Shown here one piece after another: positions 1-8,059 of a stretch of 22,774 nucleotides of DNA. Position 1 is the stretch's first letter. Every line of letters starts with the position of its first letter. The DNA is taken from IMG/VR virus record IMGVR_UViG_3300006990_000179, positions 1 through 22,774 of that record; one strand, written 5' to 3'. This DNA comes from a virus. Under the pieces are notes generated by a model. That model was given only the letters and a program-made list of their open reading frames with translations, was not told the origin of the DNA and did no database searches. The translations under genes were made by a program, and so were the position numbers.

Positions 1-1304
1 GTTGTATCACCGGGAGGAGCTTGTGTAGTATTAAAAGCGTGTGGACCTACTTGACGCTGTTCAATAGGCGTCATTATCGGTGCTCTCTCAACAAAGTTGC
101 CTTGTCTTGCATCATTTCTTGTAAGGTTATCAAATATAGCTAATAAATCTCTACCTATTTCGTTTATTTTCTGCTCTGATATGCCTACTGTACGAAGTAA
201 TCTAATGTAATAAACTGCACCTTTGTCTAAATCTTTTTCAATAGCGCTTATCCATTTTTTTAAATCAAACTCTCCAGAAAGAGATGAAGGTAGTTTAGGA
301 TAACCTAAAAACGTAAGTAAGTCTTTTAAATCTCTACCACTATGTTTTCTTGTAATACTACCTTCAGAGACTAATGCTAAAAACTTATTATATAAATCAG
401 TATCATAAAAGAACTCTCCTATAATATCTCCTCTTTTACCAGCACGTTTACCTCCCGCTTGGAGCAATGTAGATTTTGTTCTTCTTGGGCTATTTGCAGG
501 AACGCCTAATACGTCAAGTCTTGCATTATAATCCTCAACTGATATCTTTAATCTTGGGTCATCAGCGCCTACAGAAACGTTTGTTGCTTCTGATACTACA
601 TATTGACCTGCGATTAATGAGCTTAAAAAGCTTGCGCAAGATAAGTTAAGAGTTGTAATAATATTACCAGTGCTAATATCTGCACTTAGACTATAGTTTA
701 TATTTTCAATAGTAAATAAATGTGATAAAAAGTCGCCATCTTTAACACGAGAGTTATCGATTTTATCTGATAGTGATGGAGCAACTTTTTGCCTTATAGC
801 AATAAATCCACCTGGGTCTAATCTGCCACCACCATTTCTAAACATAACCTGTATATGCTCAAAAGGTATTTTCAGACTTATGTTTGAAGTGTGATATGGA
901 GAACTGTGGCTTTCTTGTATATCTAAGTCTGTAATGAAAGGTGATAGAGGTATTGGTATGTTGATATCGTGGTTGTGATATGTAATGTTAAAGTTTTGAC
1001 CAAACGAATAACCTGTATCATTAGTTAAATATTCTTTAACTTTCTGTATGAGCCATTCAATAAGTTTTATAACAGATTTACCGTTTTGACCGCCTTTGCC
1101 ATCTTTTAAATCTGCAGCATCTGCAACTGGCCAAGGTATAGGGTTCATAGTTTGTGTTATAGAATTGAATGTATCATCTGGACCTATAATGTTGCCTGAT
1201 ATTACAGTATCATTTTTAAAGTTAATATTATCAGTATTACCGCCAGATGCTGACGATGGAGAATATGAACTACCACTACTGCTTGGTTGATTTTGTTTTG
1301 CCAT
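1..1304 (-). CDS. Putative baseplate/hub-like tail protein (partial)
   Basis: Open frame from ATG at 1304 running off the left edge; 434 codons are visible and the C-terminus is missing. The start is supported by an AGGGAG ribosome site that overlaps the stop of the tape measure gene, 15 nt upstream. The first 25 residues are a Ser/Gly/Asn-rich low-complexity stretch. Around residues 130-250 there is a beta-rich segment (IPFEHIQVMFRNGGGRLDPG, then a run of alternating strands ending in TTLNLSCASF) that resembles the beta-barrel of tail hub proteins, though I cannot prove homology. The following region is charged and helical. Position directly after the tape measure is where contractile phages usually encode hub or baseplate proteins. 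It was read directly from the bases because it has no stop in the window. Tail location is fairly sure; the exact role is a guess. Confidence 0.6.
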   Translation of the reverse strand, partial: MAKQNQPSSSGSSYSPSSASGGNTDNINFKNDTVISGNIIGPDDTFNSITQTMNPIPWPVADAADLKDGKGGQNGKSVIKLIEWLIQKVKEYLTNDTGYSFGQNFNITYHNHDINIPIPLSPFITDLDIQESHSSPYHTSNISLKIPFEHIQVMFRNGGGRLDPGGFIAIRQKVAPSLSDKIDNSRVKDGDFLSHLFTIENINYSLSADISTGNIITTLNLSCASFLSSLIAGQYVVSEATNVSVGADDPRLKISVEDYNARLDVLGVPANSPRRTKSTLLQAGGKRAGKRGDIIGEFFYDTDLYNKFLALVSEGSITRKHSGRDLKDLLTFLGYPKLPSSLSGEFDLKKWISAIEKDLDKGAVYYIRLLRTVGISEQKINEIGRDLLAIFDNLTRNDARQGNFVERAPIMTPIEQRQVGPHAFNTTQAPPGDT

Positions 1305-1319
1305 TGTCTATATTTCTCC

Positions 1320-3323
1320 CTATAGCGTAGGTATTTTATTCTTTAGTTTTAACAAGTCGTTAATGCCTTTTATTGCATCATTGATAGATGTTACAACATC
1401 TCCATTTGATGACTCGTAGAATGTTGCTAGCTTCAACATTGCTTTTGTGTTTAACTCAACTGCTTGTGCATTCGCAAATAACTGGTCTTTAAGTTTATCA
1501 TTAGCTTCTACTAACTGAACTAACTTGTCTGTATTATTACCTTTGTATGTTTCTTGAACTCGTTTAAACTGACCTTTAGCAGTTGCTGAAGATAAAGGTG
1601 TTGCTCCTGTTCGAACTCCACCTACTTGTCCTTTGCCTGATGCTATAGCCTTTTCGATAGCTGTTTGACCAGCGCCTCCTGTATCTGATAATGCAAACTG
1701 TATTTCGTCTTCATCTAAACCATTACCAAGTAATCTTGCAACGATAACATCTTCAGACATACCAGCATCTCTCATTTGAGCTACTTTTTGTTGTGCAGTT
1801 CTATCAGTAGCCATCTTTCGTGCTTCTCTCATAATCTGCACGCCAGTTGCACCTCCTCCGAGTTTTTCTCTTGCTGCTCTAATATCAAATGCCATTGACA
1901 TATTCTGCCCTAAAGAGCTAAACATTGATGATATGCCTCCAGTTGTAGCATCCATCATCTGTTGATGCGTCATAAACCCTCTGTTTATAGCATTAGGTAT
2001 GCCCTTAAAAGATGTTGGGACACCGGCAGAAGCTTCAAACCCAACAACTTCGTTAAACATTTGAGACCTTACAGCATCATTTAAACCAAACATATTAGCT
2101 TGAGTTCCAAGATTACGCACACCTTCAGCAATCTTATTCATACCACGAGCACCTCGACCCATACCTGCACCGAAGAATGCTAAATCTTGTGGTCCATTAA
2201 AAATACCTCTTGCTCCACTACCTCTTGCCTGTAGTTCTTGTATACCTCCTAAGACAGTTGAACCAAAACCTACGTTTTTAAATCTGAATATCTCACGAGC
2301 AGAAAAGCTTCTCTCTTGCGCATCTCTTGCAAATCTAAATCCACCGGTTGTTGCTACATCTAATAAGTTCTCCATAGCCATTTCTGGACTATATCCTAAA
2401 GCAGCAGCAGCACCATTTGGGTTTGCTGTTTTAGATACTCCAGCAGTTGCGTTCTTGCCCCTAAACGACTCACCTCGAGATACTGCAGTTCTAAATGCAA
2501 GTCTTTCTAAGTTTATCATTTCTCCAGTGCGTTCACCTATAACTCCCATATTTTGTGCTATTGAGCCACCTAAACCAAAAGGTATACTTGATGCAATGCC
2601 TTGTATTGTTGTTCCTTTACCAAAACTACCAATACCTAACATATTTTTACCGACTTTTTGCATTACTCCACCGAAGTTTTTAAGCCGTTTATCAAATGGG
2701 TTATTTACTTCGATATCACCAAAGGGTGTTGGTATTTTAAAGTCTGCGAAGTTTAAAGCTGTGCCTGCTGTAAACATACCCAATCCAATACCAATACCTC
2801 CTTCAGCCTTATCACCTCCTCCATCTTTACCACCTCCTCCGCCACCTCCTTTACCTCCGCCTCTGCCTCCACCTTGTGAACCAGTCCCGCCTCCGCTTAC
2901 TCCAGCTCTTTTCTGAAGATTTAACTGCTCAAATACTCCCATTGGGTCTCCACCCACACCGCCCATAGAGCCACCGGCACCTCCTTTACCCATAGATGCT
3001 GCTACTTTATTTAATGCAGCAACAAGTTTGTTATTAGAAGCTATCAGTTTGTTTATAGAGCCACTTAGACCTGCCATACCACCTTTACCAGGAGCTCCTC
3101 CTGCACCACCAAAGCTTGGTAGTTTAGAAGCTGCAGCACCTGCGGCTCCACTCATAGCAAAAGGATTAGTAGCTGATGCAGCACCTAAGTTGTTTAAACC
3201 GCCAAACTGTGCGCCGCTAAAGTCAGGCATTTGAGGACCGGCTTGGCCGAAAGCTGATAAGGCATCTAATGCGCCTTGTGGAGCTGCGTTATTTGGTCCT
3301 GCTCCTCCGAGTAATGGTATCAT
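1320..3323 (-). CDS. Tail tape measure protein
   Basis: A 667-aa protein read from ATG 3323, with TAGGAGAATAACTT before it as ribosome site. It follows the two overlapping chaperone frames by 11 nt, the classic place for the tape measure, which sets tail length and is bound by those chaperones inside the growing tube. The N-terminal 110 residues are Ala/Gly-rich. Residues about 111-182 are an extreme glycine linker with a run of nearly pure Gly/Lys around 151-170. A Gly/Ala-rich body with many Phe and Met residues follows, and the last 70 residues are predicted amphipathic helix with Asn/Lys/Leu. By the usual rule of about 0.15 nm per residue, a 667-aa tape would give a tail near 100 nm; this is inference. 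I see no lytic transglycosylase or peptidase motif. A glycine-rich structural protein of another kind is the alternative. Confidence 0.72.
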   Translation of the reverse strand: MIPLLGGAGPNNAAPQGALDALSAFGQAGPQMPDFSGAQFGGLNNLGAASATNPFAMSGAAGAAASKLPSFGGAGGAPGKGGMAGLSGSINKLIASNNKLVAALNKVAASMGKGGAGGSMGGVGGDPMGVFEQLNLQKRAGVSGGGTGSQGGGRGGGKGGGGGGGKDGGGDKAEGGIGIGLGMFTAGTALNFADFKIPTPFGDIEVNNPFDKRLKNFGGVMQKVGKNMLGIGSFGKGTTIQGIASSIPFGLGGSIAQNMGVIGERTGEMINLERLAFRTAVSRGESFRGKNATAGVSKTANPNGAAAALGYSPEMAMENLLDVATTGGFRFARDAQERSFSAREIFRFKNVGFGSTVLGGIQELQARGSGARGIFNGPQDLAFFGAGMGRGARGMNKIAEGVRNLGTQANMFGLNDAVRSQMFNEVVGFEASAGVPTSFKGIPNAINRGFMTHQQMMDATTGGISSMFSSLGQNMSMAFDIRAAREKLGGGATGVQIMREARKMATDRTAQQKVAQMRDAGMSEDVIVARLLGNGLDEDEIQFALSDTGGAGQTAIEKAIASGKGQVGGVRTGATPLSSATAKGQFKRVQETYKGNNTDKLVQLVEANDKLKDQLFANAQAVELNTKAMLKLATFYESSNGDVVTSINDAIKGINDLLKLKNKIPTL

Positions 3324-3334
3324 AAGTTATTCTC

Positions 3335-3700
3335 CTATTGATATTTTTTAAGCATTTCTATTAGTGAGCTATTATCACCTTCAGCAAAAGCTTTCTCCAT
3401 TTCAAAGATAGACTTATCAGCAACGATTTCATCTTTGATACTGTCGATATCAAGCTTAACGTCTGATTTGATATCCTTTGCTGCTCTTAATGTAATAACT
3501 TCTTTCTTTTTGATTGCTTCTCTTGTTTTGCTATTATAGTCTTTATAAAGAATATCAAACTGCTCTTTTTCTAATGAAAGTAAAGACATTTCAATGTTCT
3601 CCCAAGAGATTATTTCTTGAGTATCTAATATCGGGAGCGGAGTAGTTTCTAATTTATTTCTCACTAAAACGAAAACGGGGTTTGCTCTCGTGCTCATCAC
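3335..3700 (-). CDS. Tail assembly chaperone, downstream frameshifted part
   Basis: A 121-codon frame beginning at GTG 3700 (followed by ATG 3697) and overlapping the end of the upstream chaperone frame by 47 nt, in the +1 frame relative to it. No strong ribosome site precedes GTG/ATG, and this frame is open well upstream of them. It is therefore more likely made as the extension of the 163-aa protein by ribosomal frameshifting, like GT of lambda, E+E' of P2 and the Mu gene 41/42 pair, giving a product of about 269 aa. The sequence is charged and helical with many Lys, Asp and Glu residues and no cysteine, as usual for the T part, which contacts the tape measure. The tape measure gene starts 11 nt after the stop. 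Independent initiation cannot be excluded. Confidence 0.7.
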   Translation of the reverse strand: MMSTRANPVFVLVRNKLETTPLPILDTQEIISWENIEMSLLSLEKEQFDILYKDYNSKTREAIKKKEVITLRAAKDIKSDVKLDIDSIKDEIVADKSIFEMEKAFAEGDNSSLIEMLKKYQ

Positions 3701-4145
3701 TCTCGGTATTGTTGTTTCGAAAAAATGCGCCTTCGTGCTGAAGAAGCCTCCCTCCTAGCTCAAAACAAAACTCTAAGTCCTCCCCTGCAGCTTCTAATAC
3801 CCAGGATGGAGGTGTATCTAACTGACAAACAATACGAGCAATACATAGATGCCTGTTTTTTGTTTCATAAGGTAGTCTATCAAAATAAACACCATCAGAG
3901 AGTGCTGATAATACTCTTTCATATTCTAAACGAGCTTTACTGTCCATAACCTTAGAGATAAGTTTAGTTTTCTTAATACTACCATCATCAAGAATGTATT
4001 CTAACGGTAGTTCTTTCTTACGTTTCTCAAAAGTATTATCTTCTTTGGACAGCTGCTCAGTTTTCTTTTTCTTTTTAATATCAGCTACTGTAGGCTGTTT
4101 ATCAATCTTTTCATCAGTCTCTTGTTTAAGCTTTACTAAATCCAT
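3654..4145 (-). CDS. Tail assembly chaperone (gpG-type)
   Basis: A 163-aa protein starting at ATG 4145 with AAAAGGGAGAAC as ribosome site. The N-terminal 45 residues are very lysine-rich. The C-terminal half carries PPSWVLEAAGEDLEF (about residues 111-125) followed by ELGGRLLQHEGAFFR, a Pro-Trp helix and terminal Phe-Phe-Arg pattern that I associate with tail assembly chaperones. It is followed by the overlapping 121-codon frame and the tape measure, the standard chaperone-frameshift-tape order. Two slip sites lie in the overlap: T6C at 3719-3725 and CCC-C at 3677-3680. It is the first gene of its transcription unit, after a terminator and a candidate promoter region. Its role is to bind the tape measure and recruit tube subunits in the cytoplasm; it is not expected in the mature virion. 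Confidence 0.75.
   Translation of the reverse strand: MDLVKLKQETDEKIDKQPTVADIKKKKKTEQLSKEDNTFEKRKKELPLEYILDDGSIKKTKLISKVMDSKARLEYERVLSALSDGVYFDRLPYETKNRHLCIARIVCQLDTPPSWVLEAAGEDLEFCFELGGRLLQHEGAFFRNNNTESDEHESKPRFRFSEK
3677..3725 (-). other. Candidate +1 (or -2) frameshift window
   Basis: Within the overlap of the two chaperone frames the zero frame reads GCA TTT TTT CGA (T run and C at 3719-3725) and later AAA CCC CGT (CCCC at 3677-3680). A +1 slip of tRNA-Phe from TTT to TTC, or of tRNA-Pro from CCC to CCC, moves the ribosome into the 121-codon frame. A -2 slip on the T6 run does the same and adds one Phe. Fused products would be 269 aa (+1) or 270 aa (-2). Frame arithmetic excludes a -1 shift. 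Confidence 0.55.
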
Positions 4146-4285
4146 TTTAGTTCTCCCTTTTAATGGTATTACATATCTTAATTATATGCTAAGTTATGTT
4201 TTTATATAAATACTTTAAAAGAGTTTTATAAAATGTTAAGCATCACTTAAATAAATAAAATAAAGTTAAGTCTAAGCAATATTTA

Positions 4286-4293
4286 GATGTCGT
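4286..4293 (-). promoter_or_regulatory. ACGACATC intergenic element, copy 1
   Basis: The minus strand reads AAAAAACGACATCTAAATAT just downstream of the tube terminator and about 140 nt before the chaperone start. Identical 8-mers sit at 9163-9170, 11523-11530 and 19440-19447, all in the same orientation. Function unknown; promoter part, RNA-processing site or protein-binding site are all possible. Confidence 0.55.
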
Positions 4294-4302
4294 TTTTTAA
4301 AC

Positions 4303-4355
4303 AAAAAAAAATCGTTTCTCTTAAGACACCGAATGATGCACAGTAAAAGAAACGA
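4303..4355 (-). terminator. Rho-independent terminator after tube gene
   Basis: On the minus strand an 11-bp stem, TCGTTTCTTTT (4355-4345) pairing with AAGAGAAACGA (4322-4312, one G-U pair), closes a 22-nt loop and is followed directly by nine T residues. It ends the neck-tail operon after the tube gene. Confidence 0.8.
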
Positions 4356-4423
4356 CTTAATCTATATGTTTATAGGTAATATTGTAAAAGTTTAAACAGA
4401 GATAAACGTGATTACTCCTTTTA

Positions 4424-4945
4424 TTACTCTAAACCATCAGGATGTCTGATAAGATATAGTGCATCAACAGATACCTGCACACCCATTAGACTGCCTCTAT
4501 CAACAACGATGCTTTGTGATGATGGACGACATCCTACAACAGTGTAAATCTTTTTATCTCCATCTTGAAGTTCGCCTTCTGCAGCAGCTTCGGCAGCGCT
4601 GTCATAAAGTTCCAAATCAAATGGACGACTTGTAAGAGCATTGTTTGTACGAGCTTCTGCTGTAGGATTTTCACCATCAGGAGTTTGCTCAGTTGTAATC
4701 ATACTACCTTCATCAGCTTCGTCAGCAGAGAGGCCATTTCTATCATTAGTCTTAAAAATTCTAATAAAGTTGATTGTTGCGGTGACGATACGAGATATTG
4801 GTGTAATCTCACGGCTATCGATAAATCCTAAACTCTCAACACGACCATTAAGTTGACTTTCTTGTATAGATATACCAGTAGCATACCCAGCAACTTTACC
4901 GTCAATTTTAACTATAGCTTTTGCGCCTGTTATTATATTTGCCAT
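4424..4945 (-). CDS. Tail tube protein
   Basis: A 173-aa protein from ATG 4945, with AAAGGAGATAAACA as ribosome site, 12 nt after the sheath stop. It opens with a beta-rich segment (AKAIVKIDGKVAGYATGISI) and ends with VQVSVDALYLIRHPDGLE; both are usual for tube subunits of contractile tails (XkdM/gp19 type), which form the inner hollow cylinder under the sheath. The middle (about residues 70-105) is an acidic, Thr/Asn-rich loop. Sheath followed by tube followed by chaperones and tape measure is the standard contractile-tail order, so the call rests on both length and context. It is the last gene of its operon and is followed by a strong terminator. Confidence 0.85.
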   Translation of the reverse strand: MANIITGAKAIVKIDGKVAGYATGISIQESQLNGRVESLGFIDSREITPISRIVTATINFIRIFKTNDRNGLSADEADEGSMITTEQTPDGENPTAEARTNNALTSRPFDLELYDSAAEAAAEGELQDGDKKIYTVVGCRPSSQSIVVDRGSLMGVQVSVDALYLIRHPDGLE

Positions 4946-4957
4946 TGTTTATCTCCT

Positions 4958-6655
4958 TTATTGTCCAGCTACAATGTTAGCTGTAATGCGAATGAAGTTG
5001 AGTGGCTCAATGAGTGCAACGTCAAAATCTACGAAAACCGTGTCAGCACTTCGTCTAACAGCAATGTTTTTAAAGTCTTGGATAGCACCCAGTTCACGCA
5101 AATCAGATAAACGGCTTTTAGCAAGAGTTTTAACTCTATCAACTGTTGTATTTGTAATACGTGAGCCTAACTCAGAAGTTAAGAATTTACGAAGTTCCTT
5201 AGAACATATGTCAATACTTTCACGGCAAGAAACCTCAGTGTTTACTGATAGGTTATCTTTTCTATATGAAGTCAAAGACCTTACTATTTCTAAATCATTA
5301 CTTGGCCCAAGTTTAACAGCAATAACACTCTTCTGTGCAACACTATTGCTATCACGCTCTCTGCTCCATCCTTGAGTTGTATCAAAGATGCTAAGAGACT
5401 TACGAGTTAAAGGCTCTGCAGGAGGTAAAGCACCTTGAGCACACATTAAGTAATATGCTAAATACTCAGGACCTTCACTTCTTCTTGCACCTTTATGGTC
5501 TGCAAATGTAATACTCTGGCCACAAACTGATAATCTCTCATCATTAAGGGGTAATACGAAGCCTGTATATAGATTAGCAAGTGAAATGCCTGCTGTGCCG
5601 CCTACATATCCATTTCTTTCTCTACCTAAAAGACCTGCTGCTGCAATATGTGATTTAAGAAGAATATGATGGTCTGCATCTTGTGAAAGGATTGTAATGG
5701 TTGATAAATCAGAAGCTTCTACTGCTTCTAATGCAGCAGCATAGTTTATATCTGATGGTGCACCACCGTCGGCGCCTGCAGAAGAAGGAGCAGTTAATGC
5801 AAAGTCATCAAGTATTTCATATCCACCTGCTAAAGTTGCCTCAAAAGGTAAATCAGAGAAAGCTTCAATAGTCTCAATGAGTTTTGCAGTATGTGCGTGC
5901 AATACCTTGTTGATGCTACCACCTGTGCCATTAGTAAAGCTCATAACATCAAGCTTAGCTGGGTCTGAGAATGATAGTGCAAGAGGAGCTAAAGCTGCAG
6001 GTAATACTGCAACTAACTCATCCATACGTGAGTAATCTGATAATGTAAAGTTTTGAGCAGCCTGACCACTCGGTGTATATGTGAAAACGCCTGCCGAAGA
6101 AACTGCAATAGCATCTCCATCAGCAAGTGTAAGCTGTAAGTGATTACTACCGTCGATTAAAAATACTCCATCTTGGTCTTGCCACGGTGCTCTAATCGTT
6201 AGTTTATAATAGTCTGCATTCGCAGCCAACTCAGCAGGTAATGTAGAAGGGTCGTCAAGTTGTAAACGTAAGTTATTACCTTGACCACCGTAATATGTGC
6301 TGCTTAATGTTAATGCAAGTGCTGCTGATGCGTTGTTTAATGCAAAAGATGCTGCAGTGCTTTGGTTTGCACTAACATATGTAATGCTTCGTGCGATACC
6401 GCTTGCGTTTGATAATGAAGACTTATAAATCTTATCGAGTGTTAGAAGCTTTGCATCCATTGGATAAACTTCAGTGAGGTCGAAACCTCCACTACCAAAC
6501 TTATAAGCTGTCTCAGGTTTGAGTATGGGAAAATCTCCCACTACACAAAGGTTTTTCGCGCCAAGTTGTCCTGTTGTATCGAGAGTATTTACAACATCGA
6601 CGACAACACTTGGTTCGAAAAGTCTTGTGCCTCTAAATGTAATTGATGATGGCAT
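4958..6655 (-). CDS. Contractile tail sheath protein
   Basis: A 565-aa protein from ATG 6655 with TTAAGGAGATAAT as ribosome site. The last residues (VFVDFDVALIEPLNFIRITA) match the conserved sheath C-terminal strand pattern of a beta strand, a Pro, then FI and alternating Ile. The helix before it, EVSCRESIDICSKELRKFL and following, is the usual helical segment of the sheath C-terminal domain. Around residues 305-330 the pattern AALEAVEASDLSTITILSQD is the typical alpha/beta core of sheath domain I. Residues about 100-260 look like an inserted beta-rich domain exposed on the tail surface. The sheath surrounds the tube and contracts during DNA delivery. Its presence identifies the phage as having a contractile tail. 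Confidence 0.88.
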   Translation of the reverse strand: MPSSITFRGTRLFEPSVVVDVVNTLDTTGQLGAKNLCVVGDFPILKPETAYKFGSGGFDLTEVYPMDAKLLTLDKIYKSSLSNASGIARSITYVSANQSTAASFALNNASAALALTLSSTYYGGQGNNLRLQLDDPSTLPAELAANADYYKLTIRAPWQDQDGVFLIDGSNHLQLTLADGDAIAVSSAGVFTYTPSGQAAQNFTLSDYSRMDELVAVLPAALAPLALSFSDPAKLDVMSFTNGTGGSINKVLHAHTAKLIETIEAFSDLPFEATLAGGYEILDDFALTAPSSAGADGGAPSDINYAAALEAVEASDLSTITILSQDADHHILLKSHIAAAGLLGRERNGYVGGTAGISLANLYTGFVLPLNDERLSVCGQSITFADHKGARRSEGPEYLAYYLMCAQGALPPAEPLTRKSLSIFDTTQGWSRERDSNSVAQKSVIAVKLGPSNDLEIVRSLTSYRKDNLSVNTEVSCRESIDICSKELRKFLTSELGSRITNTTVDRVKTLAKSRLSDLRELGAIQDFKNIAVRRSADTVFVDFDVALIEPLNFIRITANIVAGQ

Positions 6656-6669
6656 ATTATCTCCTTAAT

Positions 6670-6683
6670 ATATTACGTAATAT
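6670..6683. repeat. 14-nt perfect palindrome before sheath
   Basis: ATATTACGTAATAT lies in the 37-nt gap between the tail completion gene and the sheath gene, just before the sheath ribosome site. It could be a protein-binding site or a weak hairpin affecting sheath expression; it may also be chance in AT-rich DNA. Confidence 0.3.
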
Positions 6684-6692
6684 TTTTTTCAT

Positions 6693-7271
6693 TTAGTTTT
6701 CGACGATGGTGGGGTTTAACTCCCAAGGTAAGTTGAAAGCAACTTCAGGTGGCTTAGCATTTATTTGTCTTTGCGCTCTATACCTTAATGAACGACCATA
6801 TACGTCAACATTACTGGTAATCACATCATCTTCAATGTCAAGGCTTGTGCTACTTACAAACTGTATGTTTAAATATCCCATAGCTAAGAAGTTTTTCTTA
6901 AATATTAGCATTGATGTCTGAATTGTTCTCTGCAGAACCCTCATTGCATCTAAGTCGTCGCAATAAATATTTAAGTCGCAGTCTTGATTTACTAAAAGTG
7001 ATAACTGGCCTTGCATACCTCTATTACCTAAAGGCTGAAATGTGTCTGCGCTTTTTTCATCTATAGAAATAGTTATCAGCGGAAACTTTTCGTGCCTTTT
7101 TCTTAATGCTATATCAAACTTAATGTCTAATGATGCAAGTTTATTGTAATAGTTTTCTCTTAAAGCTGGAGCAACATCAAAAAACAGAGCTTCAAACTCC
7201 ACTTTATTGTCTACATAGTATTTAATACCATTAGCTATTGTATGTGATATGTGTAAATCAGTAACACTCAT
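6693..7271 (-). CDS. Putative tail completion/terminator protein
   Basis: A 192-aa protein from ATG 7271, sharing one base with the stop of the upstream gene (TAATG). GGAG upstream supports the start. It is alpha/beta with a pattern of strands and helices (FPLITISIDE near residue 65; an LLVNQDCDLNIYCDDLDAMR strand-helix; LRYRAQRQI near the end) that suits a tail terminator of the gpU/gp15 class, the ring that ends the tube and joins it to the neck. It lies between neck proteins and the sheath gene, where many contractile phages encode this function. No single diagnostic motif is visible, so the call relies on position, size and secondary-structure pattern. A further neck component is the alternative. 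Confidence 0.55.
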   Translation of the reverse strand: MSVTDLHISHTIANGIKYYVDNKVEFEALFFDVAPALRENYYNKLASLDIKFDIALRKRHEKFPLITISIDEKSADTFQPLGNRGMQGQLSLLVNQDCDLNIYCDDLDAMRVLQRTIQTSMLIFKKNFLAMGYLNIQFVSSTSLDIEDDVITSNVDVYGRSLRYRAQRQINAKPPEVAFNLPWELNPTIVEN

Positions 7272-8059
7272 TAGTCAATCTCCATTATACATTCAACCTG
7301 TATTGGCATTGCAGTAGCTATTTCGATTGTATTCGTCCTAACAAAAGTATCTCTTATTGTATGAGGATGTCCTACAACAGTGAATGTAGGTGAATAATAA
7401 TAACTTACAGCAACTTTAGCACCTACGGGAGGTGTGTTTGCAGGGTTATTAAAAGTTATGACCTTACCGTTTAACGTCGTATCTGATATGGGTATTTCTG
7501 CATTTAACTGTGCTAATCCATTTACATCAGATGGATAGATATATAGTATATTTACTTCAGTTGGACCGGTTGATAGTTGTATAGAGCGTGTTGTGGGTGT
7601 TTCTCTTAAAGAAAGTTGGCCTGCTACTGAGACTTCAATAACTTCACGTTTAACCGTTACGCTATCTAACATTCTAAACCTATCACCATAGCTTGGTAAA
7701 TGCTCAGGTTCTAATGTAATCTTACATCTTTCTTTTCTGTGAAGTCCATATTTTTCTACGGTTTCTTCTCCTGCTGAAGATGTTAGGATAGCTTTTACTT
7801 CTTGTGAAGAGTGTCTAATAAATCCTGCACCTGCACATTTTGGGCAAGCAGAGTTAGGACCTGCTTCATCTGCATCAATATCAACTACATTCATTAAGTT
7901 CATACCAAGAGATGTTGCTGATTTAAGAAAACAAGGGCAACTTATAGTTTGCTCCCATTGAAGTCTTAATCCTTTTTGTTGTATTAGTTTTCTAAACTCG
8001 CCTATTCTAAAATCAGCACGTGTTTTAGTTAGACTTTGCTGAGGTGTAGGCAATAACAT
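7271..8059 (-). CDS. Neck/connector protein with four-cysteine zinc-binding motif
   Basis: A 262-aa protein from ATG 8059, overlapping the upstream adaptor stop by one base (TAATG), so probably translationally coupled. The weak GAGTGG site in front fits that. The N-terminal helix contains many Arg, Gln and Lys residues. CPC at residues 41-43 and CPKCAGAGF at 72-80 supply four cysteines (41, 43, 72, 75) spaced like a structural zinc knuckle. The rest is beta-rich and ends with EIATAMPIQVECIMEID. Its place between the adaptor and the tail completion gene suggests a head completion or neck ring. The zinc site is an inference from spacing; the precise position in the connector is not known. Confidence 0.6.
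   Translation of the reverse strand: MLLPTPQQSLTKTRADFRIGEFRKLIQQKGLRLQWEQTISCPCFLKSATSLGMNLMNVVDIDADEAGPNSACPKCAGAGFIRHSSQEVKAILTSSAGEETVEKYGLHRKERCKITLEPEHLPSYGDRFRMLDSVTVKREVIEVSVAGQLSLRETPTTRSIQLSTGPTEVNILYIYPSDVNGLAQLNAEIPISDTTLNGKVITFNNPANTPPVGAKVAVSYYYSPTFTVVGHPHTIRDTFVRTNTIEIATAMPIQVECIMEID

Larger units (their letters stand above)
4146..4423 (-). promoter_or_regulatory. Intergenic control region before the chaperone operon
   Basis: A 278-nt gap without a gene. In transcription order it holds an orphan AAAAGGAG after the tube stop, a strong hairpin terminator, the ACGACATC element (4286-4293), a GCTTAACA element (ATGCTTAACA at 4234-4243), a TATAAAAC box (4223-4230) and a TATAAAAACATA box (4195-4206), then the ribosome site of the chaperone gene. 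The last box is about 54 nt from the start codon, a plausible late-promoter distance. The same elements recur before the neck operon at 9061-9172. Confidence 0.5.

Noticed and set aside
2455-3234. Proline-rich plus-strand frames opposite the tape measure gene
   Set aside because: They are the antisense of Gly/Ala-rich codons (GGN/GCN give proline and glycine-like runs), have no ribosome sites, and oppose the direction of all other genes.
4525-4532. ACGACATC on the plus strand
   Set aside because: Opposite orientation and inside the tube gene; treated as chance.
6670-6690. Plus-strand terminator (palindrome followed by T7) before the sheath gene
   Set aside because: No plus-strand gene exists to be terminated and the stem is purely AT-rich except for one CG step.
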